Part shown: piece by piece, positions 8,748-17,744 of the stretch | How positions within the stretch are numbered: the stretch's first letter is position 1 | How the letters are laid out: each line of letters opens with the position of its first letter | Source: Bacillus thermotolerans | Lineage (GTDB): Bacteria > Bacillota > Bacilli > Bacillales > Domibacillaceae | Length of the DNA: 46,667 nucleotides | Direction: 5' to 3' | NCBI RefSeq assembly: GCF_000812025.2 | Contig: NZ_JWJE02000032.1 | Location: 1-46,667, forward strand | Made by a program: the position numbers and the translations under genes | The notes under the pieces: model-generated | The model's database searches: none | The model's input: only the letters and a program-made list of their open reading frames with translations | Told to the model about the DNA's origin: nothing

Positions 8748-9437
8748 TTATAGATAGCCTTTTTCTTTTAAGCTGACGTATTTCTTCTCGCCGATAATCA
8801 AGTGATCAAGCAGTTCAATGCCAAGTATCTTTCCGCACTCGGCGAGCCGTTTGGTTACTTCGATATCTTCCTGGCTTGGCCTGGGGTCTCCACTGGGGTG
8901 ATTATGGATGCATATGAGGGAAGCCGCTGAGCGGCGAAGAGCTTCCTTGAACACTTCGCGAGGGTGGACAATGGAGGCATTTAGGCTGCCAATGAAAATG
9001 GTCTGTTTATGCAGCACCTGGTTTTTCGTGTTTAAATAAAGGGCGACAAAATGCTCCTGTGTAAGAAATCTCATTTCCTCCATGACATAATTCGCGCCGT
9101 CTTCTGGTGAACGGATCACATAGCGATTGCAGAATGTCAGCTGGTTCACTCGCCGGCCAAGCTCTAAGGCTGACATGATCTGAACTGCTTTGGCCTTGCC
9201 GATTCCTTTCACAGAGGTAAGTTCTTCAAGAGAGGCATCCTTTAGCAGACTTAGGCCCTCGAAGGTCGTTAAGAGGCGAGCAGCTAGCTGAAGGACCGAT
9301 TCATCTTTCGTTCCGTTGCGAAGAAGAATAGCGAGGAGTTCATGATTGGATAAACTGGATGCCCCTCTGGCAATCAGCCGCTCCCGCGGACGGTCTTCTA
9401 GCGGAACATCATGGATCATCAAGACGTCTTTGTTCAT
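8748..9437 (-). CDS. radC: RadC family JAB/MPN-domain protein
   Basis: The 229-residue protein has an N-terminal helix-hairpin-helix region (about 71-92, LTSVKGIGKAKAVQIMSALELG) and a C-terminal JAB metalloprotease-like domain with H178-x-H180 and D191 in IHNHPSGDPRPSQED. Despite its name, a DNA-repair role is not established and its activity is unknown. The ATG has AAGGAGAG upstream. It follows maf by 23 bases, as in many Firmicutes, so the two are probably co-transcribed. Confidence 0.95.
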   Translation of the reverse strand: MNKDVLMIHDVPLEDRPRERLIARGASSLSNHELLAILLRNGTKDESVLQLAARLLTTFEGLSLLKDASLEELTSVKGIGKAKAVQIMSALELGRRVNQLTFCNRYVIRSPEDGANYVMEEMRFLTQEHFVALYLNTKNQVLHKQTIFIGSLNASIVHPREVFKEALRRSAASLICIHNHPSGDPRPSQEDIEVTKRLAECGKILGIELLDHLIIGEKKYVSLKEKGYL

Positions 9438-9460
9438 TTTTTCTCTCCTTTTCCACTTTT

Positions 9461-10048
9461 TTAAGAGAGGGAAGAGAAAATAGCACCTGGCCAGCCGAGC
9501 TGTTTGAGATGTCTATACAGAGAAGAGACAGGCAGTCCGACCACTGAGAAGTAATCGCCTTCAAGGTGCTTTACGAAAACGGCTCCAGCTCCTTGAATGC
9601 CATAGGCACCTGCTTTATCAAACGGCTCGCCTAAGTCCACGTACCGATCAATTTCCTCTTCTGAGAGCTCCCAAAAAGTAACGTTCGTTTTTTCAACAAA
9701 AGTGTGTTCTTTTTCTCCACGCCGAATGGCTACACCTGTGTATACAGCATGGGTGCGTCCAGAAAGACGCTGAAGCATAGATTTCGCTTCCTGTTGATCG
9801 CTCGGCTTGCCTAAAATTTGTTCACCAAGCGCAACAACGGTATCAGCACCAATCACAAAATCAGCCGGGTAATCCCTGGCGACAGCAGCCGCTTTAACAG
9901 AGGCTAAGTGACTGACTGCTTCTGCCGGAGAAAGCTCCAAGGGAATGGTTTCATCAGCGTGGCTGACAACTACAGTAAAGCTTAAACCAATTTGTTCAAG
10001 AAGTTCTTTTCTACGAGGAGAGCCAGAGGCCAAAATCAGCTTTGTCAA
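9461..10048 (-). CDS. maf: Maf nucleoside triphosphate pyrophosphatase
   Basis: The 195-residue protein opens with [19 protein letters not shown], the signature of Maf/YhdE pyrophosphatases, which hydrolyse non-canonical or excess dTTP/UTP-type nucleotides; overexpression in B. subtilis inhibits septation. The catalytic Asp lies in the FVIGADTVV segment at about residue 70. The start is taken as TTG at 10048 because AGGTGA lies 6 bases upstream and the N-terminus then reads MTKLILAS as in relatives; another TTG two codons upstream is too close to that site. It lies upstream of radC. Confidence 0.93.
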   Translation of the reverse strand: MTKLILASGSPRRKELLEQIGLSFTVVVSHADETIPLELSPAEAVSHLASVKAAAVARDYPADFVIGADTVVALGEQILGKPSDQQEAKSMLQRLSGRTHAVYTGVAIRRGEKEHTFVEKTNVTFWELSEEEIDRYVDLGEPFDKAGAYGIQGAGAVFVKHLEGDYFSVVGLPVSSLYRHLKQLGWPGAIFSSLS

Positions 10049-10134
10049 GATCAATCACCTTTCCTTTGAGAAATACGGGAGATACGAGAATATCTTACCA
10101 GAAACAAGAACAGGCGACAATCTTCTCTAAGAAA

Positions 10135-10176
10135 GCAGCAAATAAGCCTGCTCTGTCTATGCGGAGCAGGCTTATT
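10135..10176 (-). terminator. Terminator after spoIIB
   Basis: A perfect 13-bp stem (AATAAGCCTGCTC 10141-10153 with 10164-10176, 10-base loop) begins 7 bases past the spoIIB stop. The following U-tract is imperfect. Confidence 0.75.
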
Positions 10177-10182
10177 CAGCAG

Positions 10183-11127
10183 TTACTGACTATAAATCGA
10201 TAAAAAGGCCAAAAGTTTTTCTTGCGCAGCTTTAGCATCCTGCGGCTGATTGCCTTTTAATTCATCCAAGGATGCCGTTAACAGCTGTTTTAACTCTGCG
10301 GCAGCCTGATCACCTTCAGGCACCTTCACTTCCCTCAGCTCCTTCTCTAAGGCTGACAGCTCAGCCGAGTCTACATCTCTGCCTGCTGCTCTCCTGCCGC
10401 TTGCTTCTGCAACTTTCGGAAATAGACTAGCCAGCTCAGCCGCAGAAGACTGAAGTTCAGATGAAGGAGAGATGGAGGCCTGCTTAGCGTAGACCGCTGC
10501 TCCACCTTCCTCGTAAGCTTCTCCAATCATTTTTGCCGTATCTAAAGTAGCGGCAACAGCGAGCCAGACGATATACTGTCCGTCCTGAAGAATAACTTCA
10601 GCTGGTATATCTTTTGCGGTTATTTCGCTTTTCATGGCGGCAGCCGCTTCTTCTGTAGAAAATATTCCTCCCTGAACAACTGATGCTTCGATTGGTGACA
10701 GAGATTGAGCAGCTGGTTTTTCTGCAGCCGGCACATCGGCAGACGATGAACCGTCTGAGGCATTCTCCTCCTTCAGCACGGCTTGGGGCTGCTCTCCCCT
10801 TTCCTGTATCACTACCTTGAGCATCGTATATCCAAGCAACAAACCAATTAGAACAGCGCTAGCTATAATAATGATCCACTTGGCGATTCCGCGTCGGGAA
10901 CTCGTGCTTTGTTTCGGAACATATTGCGTGATGGCCTCTTCCTTCTGTTCCACCTCTTCGGGAAAAATCCACTCGAATTCATCCTCATCCTTTTCCGGCT
11001 CAGCGGCGGCGGCGCTTTCGACAGACCCCTTTTCCCATTCCTTTATCTCGAGCTCTTTCCGTTCCTGTTTTTTCTGTTTGTCGCCAATGGTGACAGAAAT
11101 GCTTGGTCGTTTTTTTGGCTTGTCCAA
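10183..11127 (-). CDS. spoIIB: SpoIIB-like SPOR-domain protein
   Basis: The 314-residue protein has a charged cytoplasmic N-terminus containing DEDEFEW (B. subtilis SpoIIB has DEFNW), one membrane segment at about residues 84-104, and an extracytoplasmic alanine-rich part with a SPOR-like fold at about 148-215 (ASVVQGGIFSTEEAAAAM). SpoIIB helps dissolve septal peptidoglycan and localise SpoIIM/D/P during engulfment. It lies between comC and maf, the position of spoIIB. Sequence conservation is low, so the name rests mainly on topology, SPOR domain and synteny. The start is TTG with GGGTGA 6 bases upstream. Confidence 0.85.
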   Translation of the reverse strand: MDKPKKRPSISVTIGDKQKKQERKELEIKEWEKGSVESAAAAEPEKDEDEFEWIFPEEVEQKEEAITQYVPKQSTSSRRGIAKWIIIIASAVLIGLLLGYTMLKVVIQERGEQPQAVLKEENASDGSSSADVPAAEKPAAQSLSPIEASVVQGGIFSTEEAAAAMKSEITAKDIPAEVILQDGQYIVWLAVAATLDTAKMIGEAYEEGGAAVYAKQASISPSSELQSSAAELASLFPKVAEASGRRAAGRDVDSAELSALEKELREVKVPEGDQAAAELKQLLTASLDELKGNQPQDAKAAQEKLLAFLSIYSQ

Positions 11128-11264
11128 CTCTATTCACCCTTCCGATTGCGTCCAAGTTGCCTTCATGCTAACATAGCAGCACAGAAAAAGAAGAAGATTC
11201 TTGTCGGCCATTTCTAGAAAAATTTCGGCAAATGATGTTCTATTTCGTCTAGCATGATAGAGAT

Positions 11265-12008
11265 TTACTGAAAGAGAGCCAAGTAAGTATGAATAAGAAA
11301 ATCGCCATAAAATAAGGTTAAAAGGGATGCAACAGCGATGAAGGGGCCAAAGGGAAAAGGTTGTCCCCTCTTTATTTTGCCGGCGGCCAGCCCTATGCTG
11401 CCAGCAGCACCAGCCAGCCAGACTGAAAGGGTAAAGAGAAGAAGAAAGCTCTCCCATCCAAATATGAAGCCAAGCAGAAGAAACAGCTTGATATCTCCGC
11501 CTCCTATTCCTCCAGCGAAGCATATAGCAACAGGGACAAGCACGAAAGTACTGAGCGCTGCCCCAGCTAAAGCATCTGCTTTAAGCGGGCCCGGAAGGAA
11601 AAACCAAATAGCTATGTAAACACCCCCAAATGCGATCAATACTTTATTTGGAATGACCATATAAGCTATATCAGAAACAATAATGATCATGAGCAAAGCA
11701 ATAGTTATCCAAGCAGTAATAAGGGATAGAAGGTCATTGAAGATCGAGAAAGCAGCGGCAAATAAGAGGGCCGTAGAAAGCTCAATGAGGGGATAGAGGG
11801 GAGAAATAGGTGTGTGGCAGGTTCTGCAGGTCCCCTTCAAGCAGATGTAGGAAATAACAGGGATAAGCTCTAGAAGCGATAATGGACGAGAGCAGACAGA
11901 GCATTGGCTTCTCGGCACAATAATAGACTGCCTGGCCGGCACGCGGAGGCCAACAACATTTAAAAAAGAACCAATGACGAGTCCAAAAATAAAAACAGTC
12001 CCGCTCAT
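11265..12008 (-). CDS. comC: Type IV prepilin peptidase ComC
   Basis: The 247-residue polytopic membrane protein is an A24 aspartic prepilin peptidase that cleaves and methylates the ComG pseudopilins needed for DNA uptake. It has the N-terminal GSFLNVVGLRVP motif, the cytoplasmic double zinc site C36-x-x-C39 and C61-x-x-C64, and catalytic aspartates D113 (SDIAYMVIPN) and D172 (GGGDIK). The ATG at 12008 follows AAAGGAGG by 6 bases; an in-frame ATG 33 codons upstream has no ribosome site. A 16-codon leader ORF ends at this ATG. I see no clear ComK box. Confidence 0.95.
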   Translation of the reverse strand: MSGTVFIFGLVIGSFLNVVGLRVPARQSIIVPRSQCSVCSRPLSLLELIPVISYICLKGTCRTCHTPISPLYPLIELSTALLFAAAFSIFNDLLSLITAWITIALLMIIIVSDIAYMVIPNKVLIAFGGVYIAIWFFLPGPLKADALAGAALSTFVLVPVAICFAGGIGGGDIKLFLLLGFIFGWESFLLLFTLSVWLAGAAGSIGLAAGKIKRGQPFPFGPFIAVASLLTLFYGDFLIHTYLALFQ

Positions 12009-12058
12009 TATATTCCTCCTTTGCAAAGCATGCATATATTTGTTTTTGATTGTCTCAT
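12008..12058 (-). CDS. Putative 16-residue leader peptide of comC
   Basis: A short ORF, MRQSKTNICMLCKGGI, begins at an ATG (12058) preceded by a strong ribosome site (AAAAGGAGG, 7 bases away). Its stop TAA overlaps the comC ATG by one base (TAATG), so ribosomes finishing it sit at the comC start. The comC ribosome site encodes Lys-Gly-Gly near its C-terminus. It contains C9-x-x-C12. These facts are seen directly; that it is translated and controls comC is inference. Confidence 0.5.
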   Translation of the reverse strand: MRQSKTNICMLCKGGI

Positions 12059-12118
12059 TCTCTTTCCTCCTTTTGTTTGGTATATACAACCTTTTCCAAT
12101 GTACCATGTTTTCGATCC

Positions 12119-12148
12119 CAAAAAAACCGTTCTTTTTTAAGAACGGTT
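12119..12148 (-). terminator. Terminator embedded in the end of folC
   Basis: A perfect 10-bp stem (12125-12134 with 12139-12148) contains the last folC codons and the TAA stop (12139-12137). It is followed by seven U (plus-strand A 12120-12126). It separates folC from comC. Confidence 0.9.
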
Positions 12149-13429
12149 CAAGTAGGCTTTCACTTCAGAAATAAAGTAAAGTGAGCCTGTCACAACCAGC
12201 ATATCGTCTTCCTTTGCAGAATGCTTGAATTCATTAATGGCCTTTCTCCAATCCTCTTCCCATTGACAGCCGTCAGGCAGGATAGCAAACTCTTCCTTTC
12301 CAGCCGCTCTCGGATAGTCGAACGTAGTAAAGATAATAGAGTCTACTGCTGTTTTCATTAAATCTGCCATAGTATTCAACTGCTTATCCCTCATGCCTGC
12401 AAATAGAGCTGTAATGTTTTTATCCTGATGACGGGCATTTAAAGAAGTGACTAGCGCTTCCATCCCTTCTGGGTTATGGGCTCCGTCAAGCAGAATAAGC
12501 GGCTGGTCCGATACTTTTTCCATTCTTCCCGGCCAGCTTACACTCTTCAGCCCCTTTCGGATATGCTCCTCATCTACAAGAAACGCATAAAAGGCACGTA
12601 AATACAGAATAGACATAACCGCTAATGCAGCATTATCCGCTTGATGCAGCCCATTTAAGCGGACATGAAGGTCATCGATGGAGGCAAAAACCGAATTGAA
12701 GCTGAATACTTCTCCTTCCCCATGAGAAGCCTTCCACTCTGCCTCAAACTGATCACCGAGCTGATAGATGGAAGAACGCATCTCCTTCACGCGGTCATGA
12801 ATAATGCGCTGGGCGTTCTTTTGCTTTACGCCTGAGACAACCGGCACACCGCTTTTAATGATGCCTGCCTTCTCTGCAGCAATATCTTCGAGCGTATCTC
12901 CGAGAAGATCCATATGATCCATTCCCAGCATGGTAATGACCGAAAGAAGCGGGTGCACGATGTTAGTGGAATCAAGACGTCCGCCAAGACCTGTTTCTAC
13001 TAACAAAACATCAACGGGATGAAGGTAGGCGAAATAATAGAATGCCATCGCTGTGATGACTTCGAACTCTGACGGTCCGCCAAGCTCGGTCTTCTCCAGC
13101 TCTTCTGCGAGCGGCCGGATAATCCGGACAAGTTCGGCAATCACCTCATCGCTGGCGGCCTCTCCATTCACACTGATCCGCTCATTAAATTGTTCAATAT
13201 AAGGAGAAGTAAAAGTGCCTACCTCATACCCAGCCTCCTGCAAAATGGCACGCATGCAGGCAATAGTAGAACCTTTTCCATTCGTGCCTGCTACATGTAC
13301 GACTCTTAAGTGACGCTCAGGGTGATCCATCTTCTCCATTAGCCACTCCATCCGTTTCAGACCCGGCTTGATTCCTAATCGAAGGCGGCTATGTATCCAA
13401 TTGACGGCTTCTTCATAGTTTATTGTCAT
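12137..13429 (-). CDS. folC: Folylpolyglutamate/dihydrofolate synthase FolC
   Basis: The 430-residue Mur-ligase-type enzyme adds glutamates to folates and, in bifunctional forms, joins glutamate to dihydropteroate. The ATP loop VAGTNGKGST lies at about 46-55, the GLGGRLDSTN motif at about 146-155, and LLDGAHNPEGM begins the C-terminal ligase domain near residue 313. The ATG has AGGAGGG upstream. It follows valS, the usual arrangement, but a terminator between them suggests it is not simply co-transcribed. Its own terminator overlaps the stop codon. Confidence 0.96.
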   Translation of the reverse strand: MTINYEEAVNWIHSRLRLGIKPGLKRMEWLMEKMDHPERHLRVVHVAGTNGKGSTIACMRAILQEAGYEVGTFTSPYIEQFNERISVNGEAASDEVIAELVRIIRPLAEELEKTELGGPSEFEVITAMAFYYFAYLHPVDVLLVETGLGGRLDSTNIVHPLLSVITMLGMDHMDLLGDTLEDIAAEKAGIIKSGVPVVSGVKQKNAQRIIHDRVKEMRSSIYQLGDQFEAEWKASHGEGEVFSFNSVFASIDDLHVRLNGLHQADNAALAVMSILYLRAFYAFLVDEEHIRKGLKSVSWPGRMEKVSDQPLILLDGAHNPEGMEALVTSLNARHQDKNITALFAGMRDKQLNTMADLMKTAVDSIIFTTFDYPRAAGKEEFAILPDGCQWEEDWRKAINEFKHSAKEDDMLVVTGSLYFISEVKAYLNRS

Positions 13430-13532
13430 GATTGTCCCTCCTGGTGAATCTTTTTTACATTTTCTATTTCAACCCATAAGGCTGGATAGGTGCAGGTCCT
13501 ATTTAAAGGATAGCATCTGCCATTCTTACCTT

Positions 13533-13568
13533 GAAAAAGACGAATCTGCTGAATGCAGACTCGTCTTT
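13533..13568 (-). terminator. Terminator after valS
   Basis: A stem pairing AAAGACGA with TCGTCTTT, continued by TCTGC with GCAGA, lies 7 bases after the valS stop. On the minus strand the plus-strand A run at 13534-13538 gives the U-tract. Confidence 0.75.
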
Positions 13569-13574
13569 CTCTAT

Positions 13575-16217
13575 TTAGCCTTTCAGCTCATCGATTCGCG
13601 CTTTTACGGCATCTCGCTTCTCTAAATAATCCTTTTCCTTCGCTCGCTCTCCTTCGACGACTTCCTGAGGAGCTTTGCTGACAAAGCGCTCGTTGCTTAA
13701 CTTTTTCTGAACGCGTTCTACTTCGCTATTCCACTTATCCCACTCTTTTTGCAGGCGGGTAAGCTCTTCTTCGATGTTAATTAGGCCAGCCAGCGGCAAG
13801 AAGAGTTCGGCACCTGTCACAACCGCTGTCATCGCCTTTTCTGGTGCCGGCACATCGGTTGCCAATACCAGCTCTTCAGGATTACAGAACCGTTCGATAT
13901 ACGCCTGGTTGTTCTTAAGAGTTTGAAGAACGCTGTCATCCTTCGCTTTAATTAGAAGCTTAATTGGCTTGCTGAGCGGTGTATTCACTTCTGCCCGGAC
14001 ATTTCGTACGGAGCGGATAATGTCAACAAGAAGCTTCATTTCTTCTGCTGCCTGCTGATCGGACAGCTCTTCCTTCACTTCTGGCCATGCAGCAGTTACA
14101 ATAGTTTCACCCTTATGCGGCAGGTTTTGCCAGATCTCCTCCGTAATAAATGGCATAAATGGATGCAGAAGACGCATCGTGTTATCGAGCACGTACGCCA
14201 AAATAGAGCGAGTCGTCTTCTTCGCGGCTTCATCCTCGCCGTACAGTGGAAGCTTAGCCATTTCAATATACCAGTCGCAGAAATCATCCCAGATGAAATT
14301 ATACAGCACACGTCCAACCTCACCAAATTCATAGCGGTCAGCCAGCTTCGTCACTGTCGCGATCGTATCGTTTAAGCGTGTTAAAATCCACTTGTCTGCT
14401 ACAGATTTTTCGCCGCTTAAATCGATTTCTTCATACTTCAGCCCATCCATATTCATTAATGCGAAACGGGAAGCATTCCAGATCTTGTTCGCAAAGTTCC
14501 AGATTGACTCAACTTTCTCTACAGAGAAGCGGAGGTCTTGTCCCGGCGAGCTGCCTGTTGATAAGAAATAACGAAGCGAATCGGCTCCGTACTTTTCAAT
14601 TACTTCCATCGGATCTACACCGTTTCCAAGTGACTTACTCATTTTGCGCCCTTCAGCATCGCGGACAAGGCCATGGATCAATACGTCTTTAAAAGGTCGT
14701 TCTCCAGTGAACTCCAGCCCTTGGAAGATCATGCGGGATACCCAGAAGAATATAATGTCATAGCCCGTTACAAGAACGTTCGTCGGATAATAACGCTTGA
14801 AGTCAGGGGCTTCTTCGTCCGGCCAGCCCATTGTAGAGAACGGCCATAAAGCGGAGCTGAACCACGTATCAAGCACATCTGGATCCTGTTCCCAATTCTC
14901 CGCATCTTTTGGCTCTTCAAGACCCACATATACTTCTCCCGTTTCTTTATGGTACCAGGCAGGAATACGGTGGCCCCACCACAGCTGACGAGAAATGCAC
15001 CAGTCGCGGATATTTTCCATCCAATGAAGATATGTTTTTTCGAAACGGTCAGGAACAAAGTGTACCTTGTCTTCCTTGTCTTGCTGCTCAACCGCCTGGT
15101 CAGCAAGCGGCTGCATTTTCACAAACCACTGTGTGGATAAGTACGGCTCCACTACCGCCCCGCTCCGTTCAGAATGTCCGACTGAATGCAAGTGCTCTTC
15201 AATTTCGAATAAAACGCCTTCTTCCTGAAGATCTTTTACAATTTGTTTCCGACACTCGAAGCGGTCCATTCCTTGATACTTACCGGCCTTCTCATTCATG
15301 GTACCGTCTTCATTCATCACAAGGATGCGCTCTAAATTATGACGGTTGCCCACTTCAAAGTCATTCGGGTCATGGGCCGGAGTAATTTTCACGGCGCCGG
15401 ATCCGAATTCCATATCGACGTAGTCATCACCAACGATCGGAATTTCACGGCCAACAATTGGCAGAATCACATTTTTTCCAATCAAGTGCTTATAGCGTTC
15501 ATCTTCCGGATGAACCGCTACAGCCGTATCTCCGAGCATTGTCTCCGGACGGGTCGTAGCTATTTCAATATGGCCGCTGCCATCCGCTAGCGGGTACTTC
15601 ATGTGATAGAAAGCACCTTGAACATCCTTATAGATTACCTCAATATCAGATAAAGCCGTTTTCGTTGCCGGGTCCCAGTTAATGATATACTCGCCCCGAT
15701 AAATCAAACCTTTTTCGTACAAGGAAACGAAGACTTCCCGCACAGCTTTTGAGAGACCCTCATCAAGCGTGAAGCGCTCGCGGCTGTAGTCGAGACCGAG
15801 ACCAAGCTTTGCCCATTGCTGGCGGATAAAGCTCGCATATTCGTCCTTCCACTTCCATGCTTCCTCTAAAAACTTCTCACGGCCGAGATCATAGCGGCTT
15901 TTGCCTTCTTCACGCAGCTTCTGCTCTACCTTTGCCTGTGTAGCAATGCCGGCATGATCCATCCCCGGCAGCCAAAGCACATCGTATCCCTGCATGCGCT
16001 TCATTCTTGTTAAAATATCTTGAAGTGTTGTATCCCAAGCATGCCCCAAGTGCAATTTTCCAGTCACATTAGGCGGCGGGATGACGATCGTATAAGGGGG
16101 CTTCGTTTCATCACCTGTTGCTTCAAAATACTTGCCGTTTACCCACTTGTCATACCTTCCTTTTTCTATGGCCTGCGGATCATACTTAGTCGGCATGGAT
16201 AATTCATTATTTTCCAT
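13575..16217 (-). CDS. valS: Valyl-tRNA synthetase
   Basis: The 880-residue class I synthetase charges tRNA-Val and edits misacylated threonine. The HIGH-type motif is H56-L-G-H59 in [12 protein letters not shown], and the KMSKS motif lies in [11 protein letters not shown] at about residue 525. The CP1 editing domain fills about 190-350 ([20 protein letters not shown]). The C-terminal 65 residues form the coiled-coil arm typical of ValRS. The ATG has GGAGGAACTCCGCA upstream. A T-box leader with a valine specifier precedes it, so expression should rise when uncharged tRNA-Val accumulates. Confidence 0.99.
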   Translation of the reverse strand: MENNELSMPTKYDPQAIEKGRYDKWVNGKYFEATGDETKPPYTIVIPPPNVTGKLHLGHAWDTTLQDILTRMKRMQGYDVLWLPGMDHAGIATQAKVEQKLREEGKSRYDLGREKFLEEAWKWKDEYASFIRQQWAKLGLGLDYSRERFTLDEGLSKAVREVFVSLYEKGLIYRGEYIINWDPATKTALSDIEVIYKDVQGAFYHMKYPLADGSGHIEIATTRPETMLGDTAVAVHPEDERYKHLIGKNVILPIVGREIPIVGDDYVDMEFGSGAVKITPAHDPNDFEVGNRHNLERILVMNEDGTMNEKAGKYQGMDRFECRKQIVKDLQEEGVLFEIEEHLHSVGHSERSGAVVEPYLSTQWFVKMQPLADQAVEQQDKEDKVHFVPDRFEKTYLHWMENIRDWCISRQLWWGHRIPAWYHKETGEVYVGLEEPKDAENWEQDPDVLDTWFSSALWPFSTMGWPDEEAPDFKRYYPTNVLVTGYDIIFFWVSRMIFQGLEFTGERPFKDVLIHGLVRDAEGRKMSKSLGNGVDPMEVIEKYGADSLRYFLSTGSSPGQDLRFSVEKVESIWNFANKIWNASRFALMNMDGLKYEEIDLSGEKSVADKWILTRLNDTIATVTKLADRYEFGEVGRVLYNFIWDDFCDWYIEMAKLPLYGEDEAAKKTTRSILAYVLDNTMRLLHPFMPFITEEIWQNLPHKGETIVTAAWPEVKEELSDQQAAEEMKLLVDIIRSVRNVRAEVNTPLSKPIKLLIKAKDDSVLQTLKNNQAYIERFCNPEELVLATDVPAPEKAMTAVVTGAELFLPLAGLINIEEELTRLQKEWDKWNSEVERVQKKLSNERFVSKAPQEVVEGERAKEKDYLEKRDAVKARIDELKG

Positions 16218-16327
16218 TGCGGAGTTCCTCCTTTTTTATCAAACCAATACTTTCATGATTGCCTTAAAGCTGGACGCGAACCTTTTGCCAGGATACAAAT
16301 TCTGCTTATTCTGCAGGCTCAGGCAAT

Positions 16328-16590
16328 AAAAAAACTCCTATCGCCAAAAGGACGAAGGAGTTGTTCGCGGTACCACCTTTTTTCACGAGCAGCTGCATAC
16401 AGCAAACTACTCGGCTCTCAATCCATTAACGGCTGGCAACCGGCTTCTGCTACTATTTATTCGCAGAAGCAGCTCACGGGCGACCTTCCAAAGGGGCATT
16501 GCAGAAAACCTTACAGCCGAGGGTTTTCCTCTCTTAAGCAAGCAGAGCCTTTGTACTCTTCCCGATCTTGGCTTTTCTCTCTTTAACATC
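16328..16590 (-). ncRNA. T-box leader of valS (valine specifier GUC)
   Basis: The transcript from about 16589 carries the k-turn GGGAAGAGTAC at the base of stem I and a specifier region GGAAGGTCGCCC in which GUC (16484-16482) is a valine codon. It also has the T-box sequence AGGTGGTACCGCG (16378-16366) and a terminator stem (16333-16339 with 16356-16362 at its base) followed by seven U. Uncharged tRNA-Val would pair with the specifier and T-box to form the antiterminator. All core elements are visible in the sequence. Confidence 0.95.
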
Positions 16591-16595
16591 CATAT

Positions 16596-16623
16596 ATTAT
16601 CGAAAAACATACATAATCGTCAA
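16596..16623 (-). promoter_or_regulatory. Sigma-A promoter of the valS T-box transcript
   Basis: TTGACG (16623-16618), 16-base spacer, GATAAT (16601-16596) on the minus strand, 13 bases after the nitroreductase stop. It gives a start about 7 bases before the T-box leader. Confidence 0.8.
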
Positions 16624-16635
16624 TCTTTCCAATGA

Positions 16636-17364
16636 TTATTTTTTTATAAACCCTCTCGACTGTAGAAATTCAAGCATATACGGCCGGCGAGGCTTAGATA
16701 AAAAGGCCGCCATGCCTCCAGTCCAGGAAGCGTTTTTTTGGTTTGTGGCACGTGTAGAGTAATACTCCTCCATCTTCTCGTCATAAGATGAAAGGAGTTC
16801 ATCATATTTCTCTTCATCATAGCTGTTTTCGTGAACAATAGCTTGTACCGGCAGACGAGGCTTCACTTCATTCCTTTCTGCAGGTACGCCAACAGTCAAT
16901 CCAAACAGCGGTACCACGTAGTCAGGAAGCTCTAGCAGCTCGCTGATAGCCTCAGGATTGTTGCGTACGCCGCCAATATAGCAAATTCCATATCCTTTAG
17001 ATTCAGCAGCCACTACAAAGTTTTGAGCCAGCAAGGCTGTATCAATCACGGCGACGAGCAGGTTCTCCGCTGTGCTTCCTTCAATCTGCTTGCCATGAAG
17101 AGCTACTGCCTTTTCCAGACGCTTTAAATCCGCACAGAAAACGAGCGGCAGGGCAGCAGACTCAAATTGCGGTTCGTTCTTCGACAGCTCTCCTAATTTT
17201 TTGCGCTTTTCCTCATCCTTTATGCGGATCACTGAGTAGGCTTGAACAAAGTGAGAGCTCGCTGCATGCTGGGCAGTTTCCATAAGCTCTAAAAATGTTT
17301 CATCAGAAATCGGTTCATCCGTATATTTTCGGACAGATGCATGTGATTTTAATAAGTCTAACAT
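16636..17364 (-). CDS. nfrA: NfrA-type nitroreductase / flavin reductase
   Basis: The 242-residue protein belongs to the FMN-dependent oxygen-insensitive nitroreductases of the NfrA/Frp type. N-terminal SHASVRKYTDEPIS binds the FMN phosphate, and AAESKGYGICYIGGVRNNP (about 135-153) is the family signature. Such enzymes reduce nitroaromatics, free flavin or disulfides with NADPH and are often stress-induced. The ATG at 17364 has GGGAGGATG upstream; an in-frame ATG 13 codons earlier does not. It sits between valS and the spoVID-ysxE pair, where B. subtilis has no such gene. No terminator separates it from the valS promoter. Substrate is not predictable. Confidence 0.88.
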   Translation of the reverse strand: MLDLLKSHASVRKYTDEPISDETFLELMETAQHAASSHFVQAYSVIRIKDEEKRKKLGELSKNEPQFESAALPLVFCADLKRLEKAVALHGKQIEGSTAENLLVAVIDTALLAQNFVVAAESKGYGICYIGGVRNNPEAISELLELPDYVVPLFGLTVGVPAERNEVKPRLPVQAIVHENSYDEEKYDELLSSYDEKMEEYYSTRATNQKNASWTGGMAAFLSKPRRPYMLEFLQSRGFIKK

Positions 17365-17458
17365 ATAGCCATCCTCCCTTTGATATGATTGATCATACAC
17401 CATATGTACTCTTCTTCAAGCTAAACAAGCTTTCTCAATCTGTCAACTATTGTCTCCT

Positions 17459-17487
17459 CACCCCCGTCCCTATTTATTCATATAGTA
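17459..17487 (+). promoter_or_regulatory. Candidate sigma-K promoter
   Basis: CACC (17459-17462), a 16-base spacer and CATATAGTA (17479-17487) match the sigma-K consensus mACm-N16/17-CATAnnnTA. It lies 37 bases before the small plus-strand gene. A 9-bp inverted repeat (17484-17492/17498-17506) follows. Prediction is by consensus only. Confidence 0.5.
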
Positions 17488-17523
17488 AAAGAAAAACTCT
17501 TTTACTGACAGCGAGGTGCACAT

Positions 17524-17715
17524 ATGAAAAGAAGATACAATCCGTACTCTCTGCCTCCTTGGCTGCGTACCGTACGCAAAGTCTGCTGCCAGCTCGCCAT
17601 TCCTTTCTGTATTTTCCAGGGTATTCGCACCATCTTCCTTCCAACCACCTTCGATGTGATTGTCCTATTCCTGCTCATTTTAATAGCGACCGCTCTTCAC
17701 TTAGAATGGATTTAA
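17524..17715 (+). CDS. Small hydrophobic protein (63 aa), possible sporulation gene
   Basis: The 63-residue product has a basic, proline-containing N-terminus (MKRRYNPYSLPPWLRTVRK), a semi-hydrophobic stretch with a Cys-Cys pair at about 20-40, and a clear membrane segment at about 42-61. The ATG has GAGGTG 6 bases upstream. A sigma-K-like promoter lies just upstream, and the gene converges on ysxE; its stop TAA lies inside the shared terminator stem. I do not recognise a named family. Strand, ribosome site, promoter and terminator together argue that it is real. A mother-cell role, perhaps at a spore membrane or coat, is inference. Confidence 0.7.
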   Translation: MKRRYNPYSLPPWLRTVRKVCCQLAIPFCIFQGIRTIFLPTTFDVIVLFLLILIATALHLEWI

Positions 17716-17744
17716 AAAAGACGTCGGCGAGACGTCTTTTTTAA
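17711..17744. terminator. Bidirectional terminator between the 63-aa gene and ysxE
   Basis: A perfect 13-bp stem (TAAAAAAGACGTC 17713-17725 with 17731-17743) around a 5-base loop. The stop codons of both converging genes (17713-17715 plus, 17741-17743 minus) are inside the stem. U-runs exist in both directions. Confidence 0.9.

Noticed and set aside
11974-12120. ComK box upstream of comC
   Set aside because: Only partial AAAAnnnnnTTTT-like pieces were seen, without the required pair and spacing.
14909-15385. 158-codon plus-strand frame
   Set aside because: It is fully antisense to valS, has no ribosome site, and looks like a codon-bias shadow.
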